Source: Prevotella sp.
GTDB taxonomy: Bacteria; Bacteroidota; Bacteroidia; Bacteroidales; Bacteroidaceae
Direction: 5' to 3'
Assembly: GCA_017395215.1 (NCBI GenBank)
Contig: JAFPVW010000110.1
Coordinates: 1 to 59,488 of the forward strand
DNA length: 59,488 nt
The first letter of the stretch is position 1. Each line of letters opens with the position of its first letter. This document shows positions 40,401-48,414 of the stretch, in pieces. The notes below the pieces were generated by a model that worked only from the letters and a program-made list of their open reading frames with translations, had not been told where the DNA came from and did not search any database. Both the position numbers and the translations under genes were made by a program.

Positions 40401-43400
40401 GTTGTTGCTGTCTCTGTTGACCAGTTTCAGGGCATAGGGTGAGCCGAAGAGTGCCCAGTGCGAATTGTTGGCTGTGGTGCTTGTTTCGGCATTACTTCCT
40501 GCACTGCCGATGTTGTGCTCGTCTGAAGTGCCAGCATTGAGGTAGTTATTAGTATTGCAGAAGCGGATGGCATACCAGTACTGAGTGGTGTTGTTACTAA
40601 CCTTAAACAGGTTGTCGGTACCCCAATCCGTGTCAAGGTCGTATTTCATATAGACATTATAGTTGCTTGCAGCAATCTTGTCGGCATCGACAGCCGTCGA
40701 ACCGTCAGCAGTGATGGCATCGGTACAGGCGGCATCATAATAAAACCTTTGGTTGCTGGTGTAGGTGCGCGTAAGGAAGAATGGGGTGAATGACGGCATG
40801 GCTGCCCCACTCTTGTAGTAGCCGTGCAGGGTACACTCGGTATTGCCAGAGTTGTCGATGACGTTAATGTTCAGTGATGGCAATTCTGTTATCTTCAGTT
40901 TTCCTGCCTCACGCTGGGGGTCCAAGCGCCATCCGCCATCATTGTCGCCATTGTAATAGACGTATTTGTCCTGTATTCTATTGTACAGAGCATAATAGCC
41001 TGCTGTCGTGTTGCCGCCATAATAGACAATGCTAAATGGGGTGGCACTGGCTTCACTGGTTGCCAGATGCTCTATTCTTCCATCATTGCTGGTGGACGAC
41101 TGGTCGATATAACGTCCTGAGCCGACTCCTTGAATCTTGATGTTATAGGGGTCGTCACCCAGATACCACATGAATGAATTGTCTATAAAGGCAAGTGTGG
41201 CAGCACTGATGCCGTCATTTCCGTTTTGTGCATCCAAATTCTCTCCGCGAAGCCACCAGAGGTTGTCGTAGGTATGGCTTTCTATCGTTCGATATACGGC
41301 ATGCATGTACTTGTTGCTGACGTTGTAGATGGCGAACTTCTTGTTTGCATTGAACTCGTCGGTCTTCACATCGTAGCCCACATACACCGTAGATTGAATC
41401 CATTCGGAAGTTTCGGTGAGGTTGGTGCCGCTGTTGGCCTGTGCCTCGGCAATGGTGTTGTAGTATTTGTAGTTGTTAGCGAAAGGACTGCGGTAGGCGT
41501 TGGGCAGCGGGTCAGTGATGAGACTGCCACTTGCCACGGTGGTGGTCATGGCTACGTTGCCGCTTTTGTCGATGATGTTGAGCGTGTAGGTGTCAATATT
41601 ATCGACAACGGTGACGGTGATGACTTCTGACGTGCCATCGTTTAGGGTCGCGTCGTTGGCCACTGCCTTGAAATAATAGGTGCCGGCAGAACCTGGGGTG
41701 AAGGTATAGGAAACCTTCTCGGTATTGGATGTTGCCAAAGCATCACCACTGACGGTTCCTGCGTCATCGTTGCACTGGTAGATTTTTATGCCGGTGTAGT
41801 TGCTGCCACCATGCTGAGTGGCGTTGGCCGTAATGGTAATGCTGTTGCCTGTCTTGATGGATGCCGTGGTGCCTGCCGATGCGGCGATGGCAGCAGTTGG
41901 TGCCTGCGGCTCCAGGCTTCCCGTCTGCACGAAGTAGATGTAGTCTATCCATCGTGAGCCGGTATTAGTGTTGTCGGTGGTCAGGGTGATGGCCTGCCCG
42001 TCGGCCGTCACATCAAACTCCGCTGTGGTCAGCTCGGTAACGGCATTGTTGGTGGCACTGCTGCTGCTGACCGTGGCCGCTTGCGTGCCATCGACAAGGA
42101 GGTTGTAGGTGTAGGTGCCCTGGCTTTTATAGGTTTCGCCATAACCTATCACAGCCTTGTACTTGCCGCGAGGCAGGGCTGAGGTGACGGTGGCGGTGTT
42201 GCCGCTGACGAGGTTGCCCGCCATGCCGCCGGAGCCGAGGGCCATAGCCCAGTAGCGTCCGTGGCTGGTCTGCGCCAGGTCGAGGTCGGCACCGAGGACG
42301 GTCATGCCCGTCATGTCCTCACCTTCCACCACGAGGATAGCCTTCGGGATGAAGTTGTTGGCGCTTACCGCCAGCGACGAAAGGCTCTTCTCGCTGTAGC
42401 TGATGGCCGAGGGTGTTTCTGTGGTGGTGATGGTCTGTGCATAGTTGGGTCGGCTGCTGTTGGCTGCCACCTCGTAGAGTTTGTCGCCGCTGACGATGTA
42501 GCGGGGTACGGCAAACGACTTGCTGCCGTCGGTGTCGGTCTTGATGGTGGCAAGGGTCGGGCCTGTTGTGCCGTCAAGCGATGAACCCACTGTAAGGTCG
42601 TGTTTGGTTGTCGCATTGAGTTGAGACGTGTATGAGGTTCCGTCCCACAGTTGGCTGATGAGATACTCTAAGTCGCGCTTGACAAACTCATTGGTCTGGT
42701 CGTCGCGGTAGATGGCCATCAGCTGGTTGATGTGGTCGGTGATGCTCGTCTCTAAACCGATATTCATGGTATAGCCGATGCCGCTGCCTCCGTCAGTAGC
42801 ATAGCCGCCGGTGACGGGCACGGTCTTGCCGCTTGCCGTGGAGAAGGTGGGTGCTCCTGTGCCCGTGAGTCCGGGGATATTCAGCGTCAACTCACGATAC
42901 TGGTTCTTGTTGTAGGTGGGCACCTGCACGTCGAAGGTGAGGTAGCCGCCACTATATACGACTTTCTCAATCTTCAGGTTGTTGTAGATGTGGTAGTACT
43001 CCCACACCTCGTCGGCAGAGCCTACCCAGGCTTTGTCCGTCACGTTGGCAGTGCGCAGGTGTTTTTTTATCTCGTCGCCCAAGCCGTGGGTACCGCCGAT
43101 GACGATGTTGTCGCCGGTAGCGCTGTTGACCGTACTCATCCATGAACTCTCGTTACCCTGGAAGAAGGTGCGGGCATAGCCGCCCGTGGGCTTGCTGCTG
43201 AAGGTAGTGGGCATGGTTCCAAAACCTGTAGAGGTCCAGTCGGAACGGGTGGCTGCCCAGACGTTCAAGGCCTTGCTCTGGAAGGGGTATTCGGAGGTGC
43301 TGTTCTGGAAGATGTTCCAGCAGATACCGCTGTTTGCACTGCCTGCGGCAAGGTAGTTGTGGTTGCCGTTGGGCTCCACCATCACCTTCAGGCCAATGCC

Positions 43401-44072
43401 CACCTTCGTAGCCCACTGGGTGTTGTTGGCGGTCATGGCGGCGGAGATAGCTGACACAGAGCTGATGTCATCCACGTCGTGCTGGGCAAAGCTCCAGCCC
43501 GTGCGCAGCATCAGCTTGGCATCGTAAGCGTCAATCTTGTCGTATTGCGATGTACCGTCCGACTTCAGCAGATAAGGCATGATGGCTGAGGTCATGCGGT
43601 AGCGTTGCGTCTTGCCTACGTTGTCGGTGTAGGTCATCGGCTGGTAATCTTCCGGATTGCTGCTCTCGCCCTGCATGTAGTACTTCTTGTAGGGCGCGGC
43701 AAGGAAGTCTGTGCCACCGGGCTGTATGCCTACGTCCACGTTGGCGTTGATGTTGGGGTAGCCGTTCACCTCAGCCCAGTTGTTGGTCAGCTCGGTCTTA
43801 CCCATGTCGTCGCTGGTGATGACCAGCGGGAACGTTTTGTTGTACTTCACGCGGGCCATCTGGGGCACACCCTTGCCGGAGCCTGTTTCTCCTGCGTCGG
43901 CATCGTAGCCCGTTGCGGGAATGCTGACGGTCACGGTCTCATAGCCTGTTACGTCGGCCTGTGCATAAACCACGGCACTCCTGGCTGACATCGCCAGCAG
44001 GAGCAGCATTCCGATTACTCTCATCATAACACTTTGTTGACTCTCGTTTCTATACTTCATTGTCGTGTTCAT
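37419..44072 (-). CDS. Second giant repeat protein, 5' part, NodB-like N-terminus
   Basis: About 2,217 residues from ATG 44072 (a GTG at 44084 is possible). A signal peptide ends near VVYAQ. Next comes a region resembling polysaccharide deacetylases (VITSDD, H202-like FAQHDVDD, then DEVWEYYHIYNNLKIEK), an about 145-residue carbohydrate-binding-like sandwich (VVEGEDMTGM), an Ig-like module, then repeated IDKSGN/RSPFANNYKYY/VYVGYD modules. Residues about 1,630-2,125 match about 700-1,200 of the first giant protein. The frame ends in LATSP after a one-base loss near 37463. The NodB function is inferred from partial motifs, and the usual H-x3-5-H pair is not clear. It is transcribed from 44121-44128. 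Confidence 0.8.
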   Translation of the reverse strand: MNTTMKYRNESQQSVMMRVIGMLLLLAMSARSAVVYAQADVTGYETVTVSIPATGYDADAGETGSGKGVPQMARVKYNKTFPLVITSDDMGKTELTNNWAEVNGYPNINANVDVGIQPGGTDFLAAPYKKYYMQGESSNPEDYQPMTYTDNVGKTQRYRMTSAIMPYLLKSDGTSQYDKIDAYDAKLMLRTGWSFAQHDVDDISSVSAISAAMTANNTQWATKVGIGLKVMVEPNGNHNYLAAGSANSGICWNIFQNSTSEYPFQSKALNVWAATRSDWTSTGFGTMPTTFSSKPTGGYARTFFQGNESSWMSTVNSATGDNIVIGGTHGLGDEIKKHLRTANVTDKAWVGSADEVWEYYHIYNNLKIEKVVYSGGYLTFDVQVPTYNKNQYRELTLNIPGLTGTGAPTFSTASGKTVPVTGGYATDGGSGIGYTMNIGLETSITDHINQLMAIYRDDQTNEFVKRDLEYLISQLWDGTSYTSQLNATTKHDLTVGSSLDGTTGPTLATIKTDTDGSKSFAVPRYIVSGDKLYEVAANSSRPNYAQTITTTETPSAISYSEKSLSSLAVSANNFIPKAILVVEGEDMTGMTVLGADLDLAQTSHGRYWAMALGSGGMAGNLVSGNTATVTSALPRGKYKAVIGYGETYKSQGTYTYNLLVDGTQAATVSSSSATNNAVTELTTAEFDVTADGQAITLTTDNTNTGSRWIDYIYFVQTGSLEPQAPTAAIAASAGTTASIKTGNSITITANATQHGGSNYTGIKIYQCNDDAGTVSGDALATSNTEKVSYTFTPGSAGTYYFKAVANDATLNDGTSEVITVTVVDNIDTYTLNIIDKSGNVAMTTTVASGSLITDPLPNAYRSPFANNYKYYNTIAEAQANSGTNLTETSEWIQSTVYVGYDVKTDEFNANKKFAIYNVSNKYMHAVYRTIESHTYDNLWWLRGENLDAQNGNDGISAATLAFIDNSFMWYLGDDPYNIKIQGVGSGRYIDQSSTSNDGRIEHLATSEASATPFSIVYYGGNTTAGYYALYNRIQDKYVYYNGDNDGGWRLDPQREAGKLKITELPSLNINVIDNSGNTECTLHGYYKSGAAMPSFTPFFLTRTYTSNQRFYYDAACTDAITADGSTAVDADKIAASNYNVYMKYDLDTDWGTDNLFKVSNNTTQYWYAIRFCNTNNYLNAGTSDEHNIGSAGSNAETSTTANNSHWALFGSPYALKLVNRDSNNEGLFAAASMALTGNSAATAKMQTESNEFATVWEMRDINNTKINTNYRTKPALNPFGSFSGEAPYFFLYANSTSLNPTDNQNCRILQYDYKGSSTVAATLALSSTSNTTYVDQQVTLTATATPDGEKSVTYFAIEQETATDTWTVVGTAYSGTNAEGATKDENGVVTLTYPFTPSAEGLFNFRAKAIVDNNDASPLYSTDENQLSQQLTITASIKQLSPKNSSYTLTLIDKGGNELLTEASVPASRITTVNTLTNRNGDPFGNAYRSPLVTTYKYYEGTVAGKASAEAADDYNQVDWNTYTGTTVYVGYTVSDAIDLNGKDSNGNYKFSSLNNDANSLMQNRVHRDNNDANPLVRDASKFGKMYMLKFKTSAAYNLEDGSDNRNATATPANTLIYPYTNGDGPIYMYSHQRYLDQKDNGASTRTRWPWYLVSPKNDPYHVYITSWQSSHTDNTDNTNHYSYLRTYYNSTINQVVTNNVTDDDRTLEGGNGSQIMPTDYMILNGSGTDGLKYKLMTSSTITDASTTERRTVTSFEQYWRNNPTAQVASGGTKNSTVVETNNSTLIGFGWHNYKTWVNAANWTGAKYNINGKDYSKDYLYDDHWYMTVNVGDGSLDIVETNIDGVLVLLDNHGWEIMRQPIVEHDDDDYATVQEALRKYDSPMVKNYKFYSTRNVDHKVPGYHKYDITYLTSDKTKITGLTLVNSSETITSLANYPEVTSGGALTDLYVTYEVADDYANSYTGAATEAGTSASSFLLQQGSNYAKANSTAIESTSTVADADRWYLRPNFNIDAEMGYLYTTGSDGEKDKTTLETLYNTNSSNGFDPYNLQIQNVNSSTYFTTNASTAALNSGAWTGNGSSLSLAAVSTQITPTGYDNKTLAVTNATFMAVQDQYGNMRLMPRFQHEQVVDDFATLADPATLSAYDATNAQTTQLTTPVTYHIIDNSGNDALQMTVTDGVGLKVPDALKSPMVSAYQFHSTLAMPPMLPLVELATSP
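37455..37470 (-). other. Frameshift site splitting the second giant gene
   Basis: The upstream frame reads STLA then MPPMLPL to a stop. Adding one base after the GCC codon gives STLA-x-ASDASTRGTGDLSV, which continues in frame for 2,500 residues. No slippery heptamer is visible. Confidence 0.8.
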
Positions 44073-44120
44073 ATTATCCACCACTGTAATCTCTTGTAGT
44101 TACACTGCTGTTATCGGCTG

Positions 44121-44128
44121 CAAAGTTA
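44121..44128 (-). promoter_or_regulatory. -7 promoter box of the second giant gene
   Basis: TAACTTTG on the minus strand, about 49 bases before the ATG at 44072. No clear -33 box was seen; an A/T-run lies upstream. Confidence 0.5.
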
Positions 44129-44202
44129 AGAAAAAAAAAATGAAACAGAAAAGAAATCCCCCATTATTTTGCGCCCAGGGTGTATCTGTATTGATTATTA
44201 AG

Positions 44203-44248
44203 CAGTTAAGGGTAGTGTCATTTCAGCCAATGACACTACCCTTAACTG
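44203..44248. terminator. 20-bp perfect hairpin
   Basis: A 20-bp perfect stem (44203-44222 with 44229-44248) and a 6-base loop, with the core cagttaagggtagtgtcatt. It lies between the MFS gene and the second giant gene. There is no clear T-run, so it may be a terminator or a small repeat element. Confidence 0.5.
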
Positions 44249-44301
44249 TTTGATAAGAAGAATGACACCACGGAAGGTAGGGGAATAGGGGGATGCCCCG
44301 C

Positions 44302-45747
44302 CTACTCCAACACGATGGGCTTGTACTTCGGTACGAGCGTCTTCATGATGCACCAGCCAATGAGGTAGGCCACGGAGCAGATGCAGAAGACAATCATGTA
44401 GGCGGCAGGCTTGCCCTCGAAGCCGAAGAAACTGAAGGCACTGCCTTGAGCGGCGGCCCAGTCAAAGAACTCACCCGACCCCAGGTTGATGGCAAAGGAG
44501 CCCAGACCGCCGGCCATAGAGCCGATACCGGTGATGGTGCCAATGGTCGACTTGGGAAACATGTCGCCAATGGTAGAGAAGAGGTTGGCCGACCAAGCCT
44601 GATGGCCGGCACCGAGCAGACCGATGAGGATGGCGGGCCACCAAGGGCTGATGGTGCTCATAGGCTGTGCCAGCAGTCCCAGCAGGGGGAAGCAGGCAAA
44701 TATAAGCATAGCACGCATACGTCCGAGGTAGGGATTCATGCCGCGCTTCTCGACGAAGTATGTCGGCAGATAGCCACCGCCGATGCTGACAACCGTCACG
44801 ATGAGATAGAGCGTGAAGATGAGTGCTATACCCATGCCGGAGTCAGAACGATAGCCCTGCTCGCTGAAGTAGGCAGGTGCCCAGAAGAGGAAGAACCACC
44901 ACACGCCGTCGGTGAGCAGCTTGCCAACAATAAACGACCACGTCTGCTTGTACTTGAAGCAGTCGAAGAAGGGGATGACCTTCTCCTCCTTAGGCTCCTG
45001 CTTCTGCTGCACAGCGGCTATATCAGTATCCTGCTCGATGTAGTTCAGTTCAGCCTGGTTCACGTACTGGCTCTTGTGAGGCTTGTCGTAGTAGTAAATC
45101 CAGAGGCCCATCCACAGGAATCCCAGCACACCGATGACGATGAAAGCCATCTCCCAGCCCCACGCACGGGCCAGCAGAGGAATGGTAAGCGGTGCGACAA
45201 GGGCGCCCACTGAGGCGCCGCTGTTGAAGATGGACGTAGAGAAGGCACGGTCTTTCTTCGGGAAGTACTCGGCCGTCACCTTGATGGCGGCGGGGAAGTT
45301 GCCGGCCTCACCAAGGGCGAGCACCATGCGGCAGAAGAGGAACAGGTACATCGAGATTGTGGCCAGTGCCACGGCAGCGTCGCCAGTGAGCTGTCCAAGT
45401 TCGGCAATCGTGCTGTAGCCCTCAATCTTCATTGCCACCCAGCCGCAGCCGGCATGCAGACAGGCTCCCAGCGACCATACAAAGATGGCGATAAGATAGC
45501 CTTTCTTGGTTCCCATCCAGTCGATGAACTTTCCAGCAAAGAGGTTGGCAATGGCATAGAATACTGAGAAGAAGGCAGTTATTTTACCGTAGTTAGCATC
45601 GGTCCAGTGGAATTCTGGGGCGATGAAGTCCTTCCAGGTGAGCGACAAGACCTGACGGTCGAGATAGTTGACGGTCGTTGCTAAGAAGAGCAGCGCACAG
45701 ATGACCCAACGGAAGTTGGACATTTTGGTGGTTTGTACAGGTGTCAT
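44302..45747 (-). CDS. MFS transporter, hexuronate (ExuT-like) type
   Basis: 481 residues from ATG 45747. The first 17 codons of the longer frame come from the palindromic element and were not used; M26 is another possible start. It has about 12 membrane segments and the motif NYLDRQVLSLTWKDF near the N-terminus, with DWMGTKKGYLIAI between helices, typical of the anion:cation symporter branch (ExuT-like hexuronate transporters). It lies downstream of kduI on the same strand, so hexuronate uptake fits. The exact substrate is not proven. It has no nearby regulator. Confidence 0.8.
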   Translation of the reverse strand: MTPVQTTKMSNFRWVICALLFLATTVNYLDRQVLSLTWKDFIAPEFHWTDANYGKITAFFSVFYAIANLFAGKFIDWMGTKKGYLIAIFVWSLGACLHAGCGWVAMKIEGYSTIAELGQLTGDAAVALATISMYLFLFCRMVLALGEAGNFPAAIKVTAEYFPKKDRAFSTSIFNSGASVGALVAPLTIPLLARAWGWEMAFIVIGVLGFLWMGLWIYYYDKPHKSQYVNQAELNYIEQDTDIAAVQQKQEPKEEKVIPFFDCFKYKQTWSFIVGKLLTDGVWWFFLFWAPAYFSEQGYRSDSGMGIALIFTLYLIVTVVSIGGGYLPTYFVEKRGMNPYLGRMRAMLIFACFPLLGLLAQPMSTISPWWPAILIGLLGAGHQAWSANLFSTIGDMFPKSTIGTITGIGSMAGGLGSFAINLGSGEFFDWAAAQGSAFSFFGFEGKPAAYMIVFCICSVAYLIGWCIMKTLVPKYKPIVLE

Positions 45748-45756
45748 AATTAAAAA

Positions 45757-45902
45757 GCCTCCCCAAGCCCCTCCAAAGGAGGGGATGTTTAGATACATAA
45801 CTGGGGTATTATTCTAAAGATTAAACATTAATTATTTATTTTCAGCCATGAAGCCTCCTTGTCTATTCAGACATCCCCTCCTTCGGAGGGGCTTGGGGAG
45901 GC
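45757..45902. repeat. Palindromic element between kduI and the MFS gene
   Basis: 32-bp arms (45757-45788 and 45871-45902) are inverted repeats with one difference. Each arm has an inner short hairpin (cccctcc...ggagggg). Total 146 bp, ending one base before the kduI stop codon. Its G-rich arm lies 9 bases before the MFS ATG. Confidence 0.8.
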
Positions 45903-46904
45903 CTAACGGATGTCTATTACGGGAATGTTGTCCTTGTCGTTATAGTAAAGGTTCTCGCCGGCCATGCCCCAGATGAAGGTGTAGTAATAGGTACCGGCAG
46001 CGGCATGCATCGACCACTCGGGCGACATGATGGCCTGCTCGTTGTGGAGCCAGACGACACGGCTCTCCTCAGGCTGTCCCATGATGTGGGCGATGGTCTG
46101 CTCCTGAGGCAGGTTGAAGTAGTAGTAGGCCTCGATACGGCGGCCGTGGGTGTGGGGCGGCATGGTGTTCCACGCAGCACCGGGGTTGAGCTGCGTCAGG
46201 CCGAGCTGCAGCTGGCAGGGGCCCTCCTCAAGCACGTCGTTGACGATGAGCTTGTAGACGGTGCGGTTGTTGCACTCCTCAAGCGAGCCGACAGGGCCCC
46301 AGACGGCGGCCTTCAGCGAACCCTTGCGGCCGTCGAGGGTAATCCATTGCGTCTTGAAATGCTGATGGGCGGTGGCCGAGTTCAGGTAGAACTTGGCGGG
46401 ATTCTTGGCATCCTTCGAGCGGAACTGCACCTTCTTGTTCACATCCTTGTCCTTAGCAATGTGGCCACGGCCGATGTAGAGGGCCTCCTTGGGTGAAAGG
46501 GCGTACTCCTTACCATCGACGATGACCACGCCGTCGCCCGCGCCGCAGTTGACGACGCCAAGCTCACGGTTGTACATAAAATACTTCTCCTTGATGGTGT
46601 TGTCGACGTCGAGGCCCAGCTCCCAGAAGTTCTCCAAGGTCAGCGTGGTGTTGACGGGCATCGCCCCACCGAAGATGAAGCGGTCGTAGTGGGAATAGGT
46701 GAGCAGGATGGAGTCGGCAGCCATCACCTTCTCCATCACGAAACGGTCGCGGAGCAGCGGCGTGTCGTAGTGTTTCACATCCTCGGGATGACAGGCCGTC
46801 TGGAACTTCACGTGCTGAACGCCAACATACCTGTCGGCTTCCTGCGCCTGGGCAGAAAGCGTGAGGGCCAAAGCCCCCGCAATGGTTAGAATTGCTTTTT
46901 TCAT
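45903..46904 (-). CDS. kduI: 5-dehydro-4-deoxy-D-glucuronate isomerase with signal peptide
   Basis: 333 residues from ATG 46904. The KduI family is seen from [40 protein letters not shown], and the metal-site [13 protein letters not shown] near 249-257, with [13 protein letters not shown] near the end. KduI converts 5-keto-4-deoxyuronate to 3-deoxy-D-glycero-2,5-hexodiulosonate in pectin or glycosaminoglycan use. The first 20 residues, [20 protein letters not shown], look like a signal peptide, so this copy may be periplasmic. The permease gene ends 10 bases upstream, and the MFS gene follows, giving a small uronate cluster. KduD is not in the window. Confidence 0.9.
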   Translation of the reverse strand: MKKAILTIAGALALTLSAQAQEADRYVGVQHVKFQTACHPEDVKHYDTPLLRDRFVMEKVMAADSILLTYSHYDRFIFGGAMPVNTTLTLENFWELGLDVDNTIKEKYFMYNRELGVVNCGAGDGVVIVDGKEYALSPKEALYIGRGHIAKDKDVNKKVQFRSKDAKNPAKFYLNSATAHQHFKTQWITLDGRKGSLKAAVWGPVGSLEECNNRTVYKLIVNDVLEEGPCQLQLGLTQLNPGAAWNTMPPHTHGRRIEAYYYFNLPQEQTIAHIMGQPEESRVVWLHNEQAIMSPEWSMHAAAGTYYYTFIWGMAGENLYYNDKDNIPVIDIR

Positions 46905-46914
46905 TGTCTTGTTT

Positions 46915-48282
46915 TTATTTGTTGTTCTTTTCTTCTTTAACGATGCGCATGCGGTTCCAGATGACCATGCCGATGGTGATGGCAGTGAGGACAGCGGCAC
47001 CAATCCACTTCAGGTAAGCCACACACTTGTAGATGACCCAGCCGAAGAGCGAGGAGGCGAAGTCGAGGGCACCACCCTCGAAGCCGGCGGGAATGTCGGC
47101 GGCCTTGTCGCCCGTCTGCTCGAAGACGGTGTGGGCAGCCTGCGTAAAGGCGGGCGCCATGTCGGTGACGAAGTAGAGGCCGATGGCCAGGGCTACCAGT
47201 CCGATGATGAACGTCTTGACGACATTACCCTTCGTGAACGGCAGCACCACGGGGAACAGGTAGAACATACCAGCCAGCGAGGCCAGCGGCAGGAACTGGT
47301 TGCCGGGCAGGATGACGGCCAGGCCCAGGGCCACGGGGATGAGCAGCAGCGAGACGACGAGCGTCGTCGGGTGACCGATGACCACGGCGGGCGACATGCC
47401 GATATACACCTTCTTGCCGTTGAACTTGCGCTTCACCACCTCCTGCGTCTTCTCGGCGATGGGCTTCAGACCCTCGATGAAGAGCGAGGTGATGCGGGGA
47501 ATCAGCTCCATGACGGCACCCATCGTGACGCCGAGGAACAGGACTTTCTTGATGTCCATCTGTGCCAGCACGCCGATGAGCGCGCCAACAATGACGCCGA
47601 GCACGAGCGGCTCGCCGAGCACGCCGAACTTCTTCTTCAGTCCGTCGGCATCGATGTTCAGGCGGTCGAAGCCGGGAATCATGTCGAGCAGCTTACCGAT
47701 GCCCAAGGCGAAGGGCACGAAACTCTGGCAGAAGGGCTGCGGGATGCTGATGCCCTGCCACTCAGGGTAGTACTCCTGGAAGCGGTCGGCGGTGAGGTCG
47801 GCCATGACCAGCGTCACGATATAACAGACGATGGCGGCGAAGTAGCCCCACAGCAGGCTCTCGTCCATGACGAAGTAGGCTACGGCGCCGATGAAGGCGA
47901 AGTGCCAGTAGTTCCATAGGTCGATGTTGACCGTCCTGGTGCAGCCGGTGATGAGCAGCAGGAAGTTCACGCCCAGACAGATAGGAATGATGAGTGCGCC
48001 GACAGCGGTGTTGTAGGCCACGGCTGCAGCTGCAGGCCAGCCCATGTCGAAGACCTTCAGCTGAAGGTCGTAGAGCTGTGAGATGTCACTAAGCGGCCCA
48101 CCGAAATTGGTGGTCAACAGAGCCGTCACAATGCCCAGACCCACAAAACCGACACCTACATAGAGGCCCGACTTCAGCGAGCGTCCGAACTTCAGACCGA
48201 TACACAGACCGATGATTGTAAAGAGAATAGGCATCATTACCGACGCCCCCAAACTGATAATGTAACTGAATACTTGTTCCAT
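46915..48282 (-). CDS. Galactitol-type EIIC-like permease
   Basis: 455 residues, about 10-12 membrane segments. The N-terminus ([39 protein letters not shown]) and MVLTLPRIT-like [20 protein letters not shown] match the PTS galactitol EIIC (GatC) family. No EIIA, EIIB, HPr or EI gene is visible in the window, so it may work without phosphotransfer. It begins an operon with kduI (10-base gap). The substrate is probably a uronate or sugar alcohol by context; not proven. Confidence 0.75.
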   Translation of the reverse strand: MEQVFSYIISLGASVMMPILFTIIGLCIGLKFGRSLKSGLYVGVGFVGLGIVTALLTTNFGGPLSDISQLYDLQLKVFDMGWPAAAAVAYNTAVGALIIPICLGVNFLLLITGCTRTVNIDLWNYWHFAFIGAVAYFVMDESLLWGYFAAIVCYIVTLVMADLTADRFQEYYPEWQGISIPQPFCQSFVPFALGIGKLLDMIPGFDRLNIDADGLKKKFGVLGEPLVLGVIVGALIGVLAQMDIKKVLFLGVTMGAVMELIPRITSLFIEGLKPIAEKTQEVVKRKFNGKKVYIGMSPAVVIGHPTTLVVSLLLIPVALGLAVILPGNQFLPLASLAGMFYLFPVVLPFTKGNVVKTFIIGLVALAIGLYFVTDMAPAFTQAAHTVFEQTGDKAADIPAGFEGGALDFASSLFGWVIYKCVAYLKWIGAAVLTAITIGMVIWNRMRIVKEEKNNK

Positions 48283-48323
48283 TTTATTGATTAGTTTTGT
48301 TTGTTTTAGCGCAGAATACGGTG

Positions 48324-48353
48324 CAAAAGTACTAAAATAATTTTAAATAGCAA
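48324..48353 (-). promoter_or_regulatory. Promoter of the permease-kduI operon
   Basis: On the minus strand, TTG at 48351-48353, a 19-base spacer, and TACTTTTG at 48324-48331, about 42 bases before the ATG. Confidence 0.65.
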
Positions 48354-48374
48354 CAGAAATTAAAAGAAATTGTG

Positions 48375-48382
48375 TAACTTTG
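48375..48382 (+). promoter_or_regulatory. -7 promoter box of the M6 protease gene
   Basis: TAACTTTG about 32 bases before the ATG at 48415; no clear -33 box. Confidence 0.5.
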
Positions 48383-48414
48383 TGCCCTCATATTTGCTAT
48401 CATAACTATAATTT

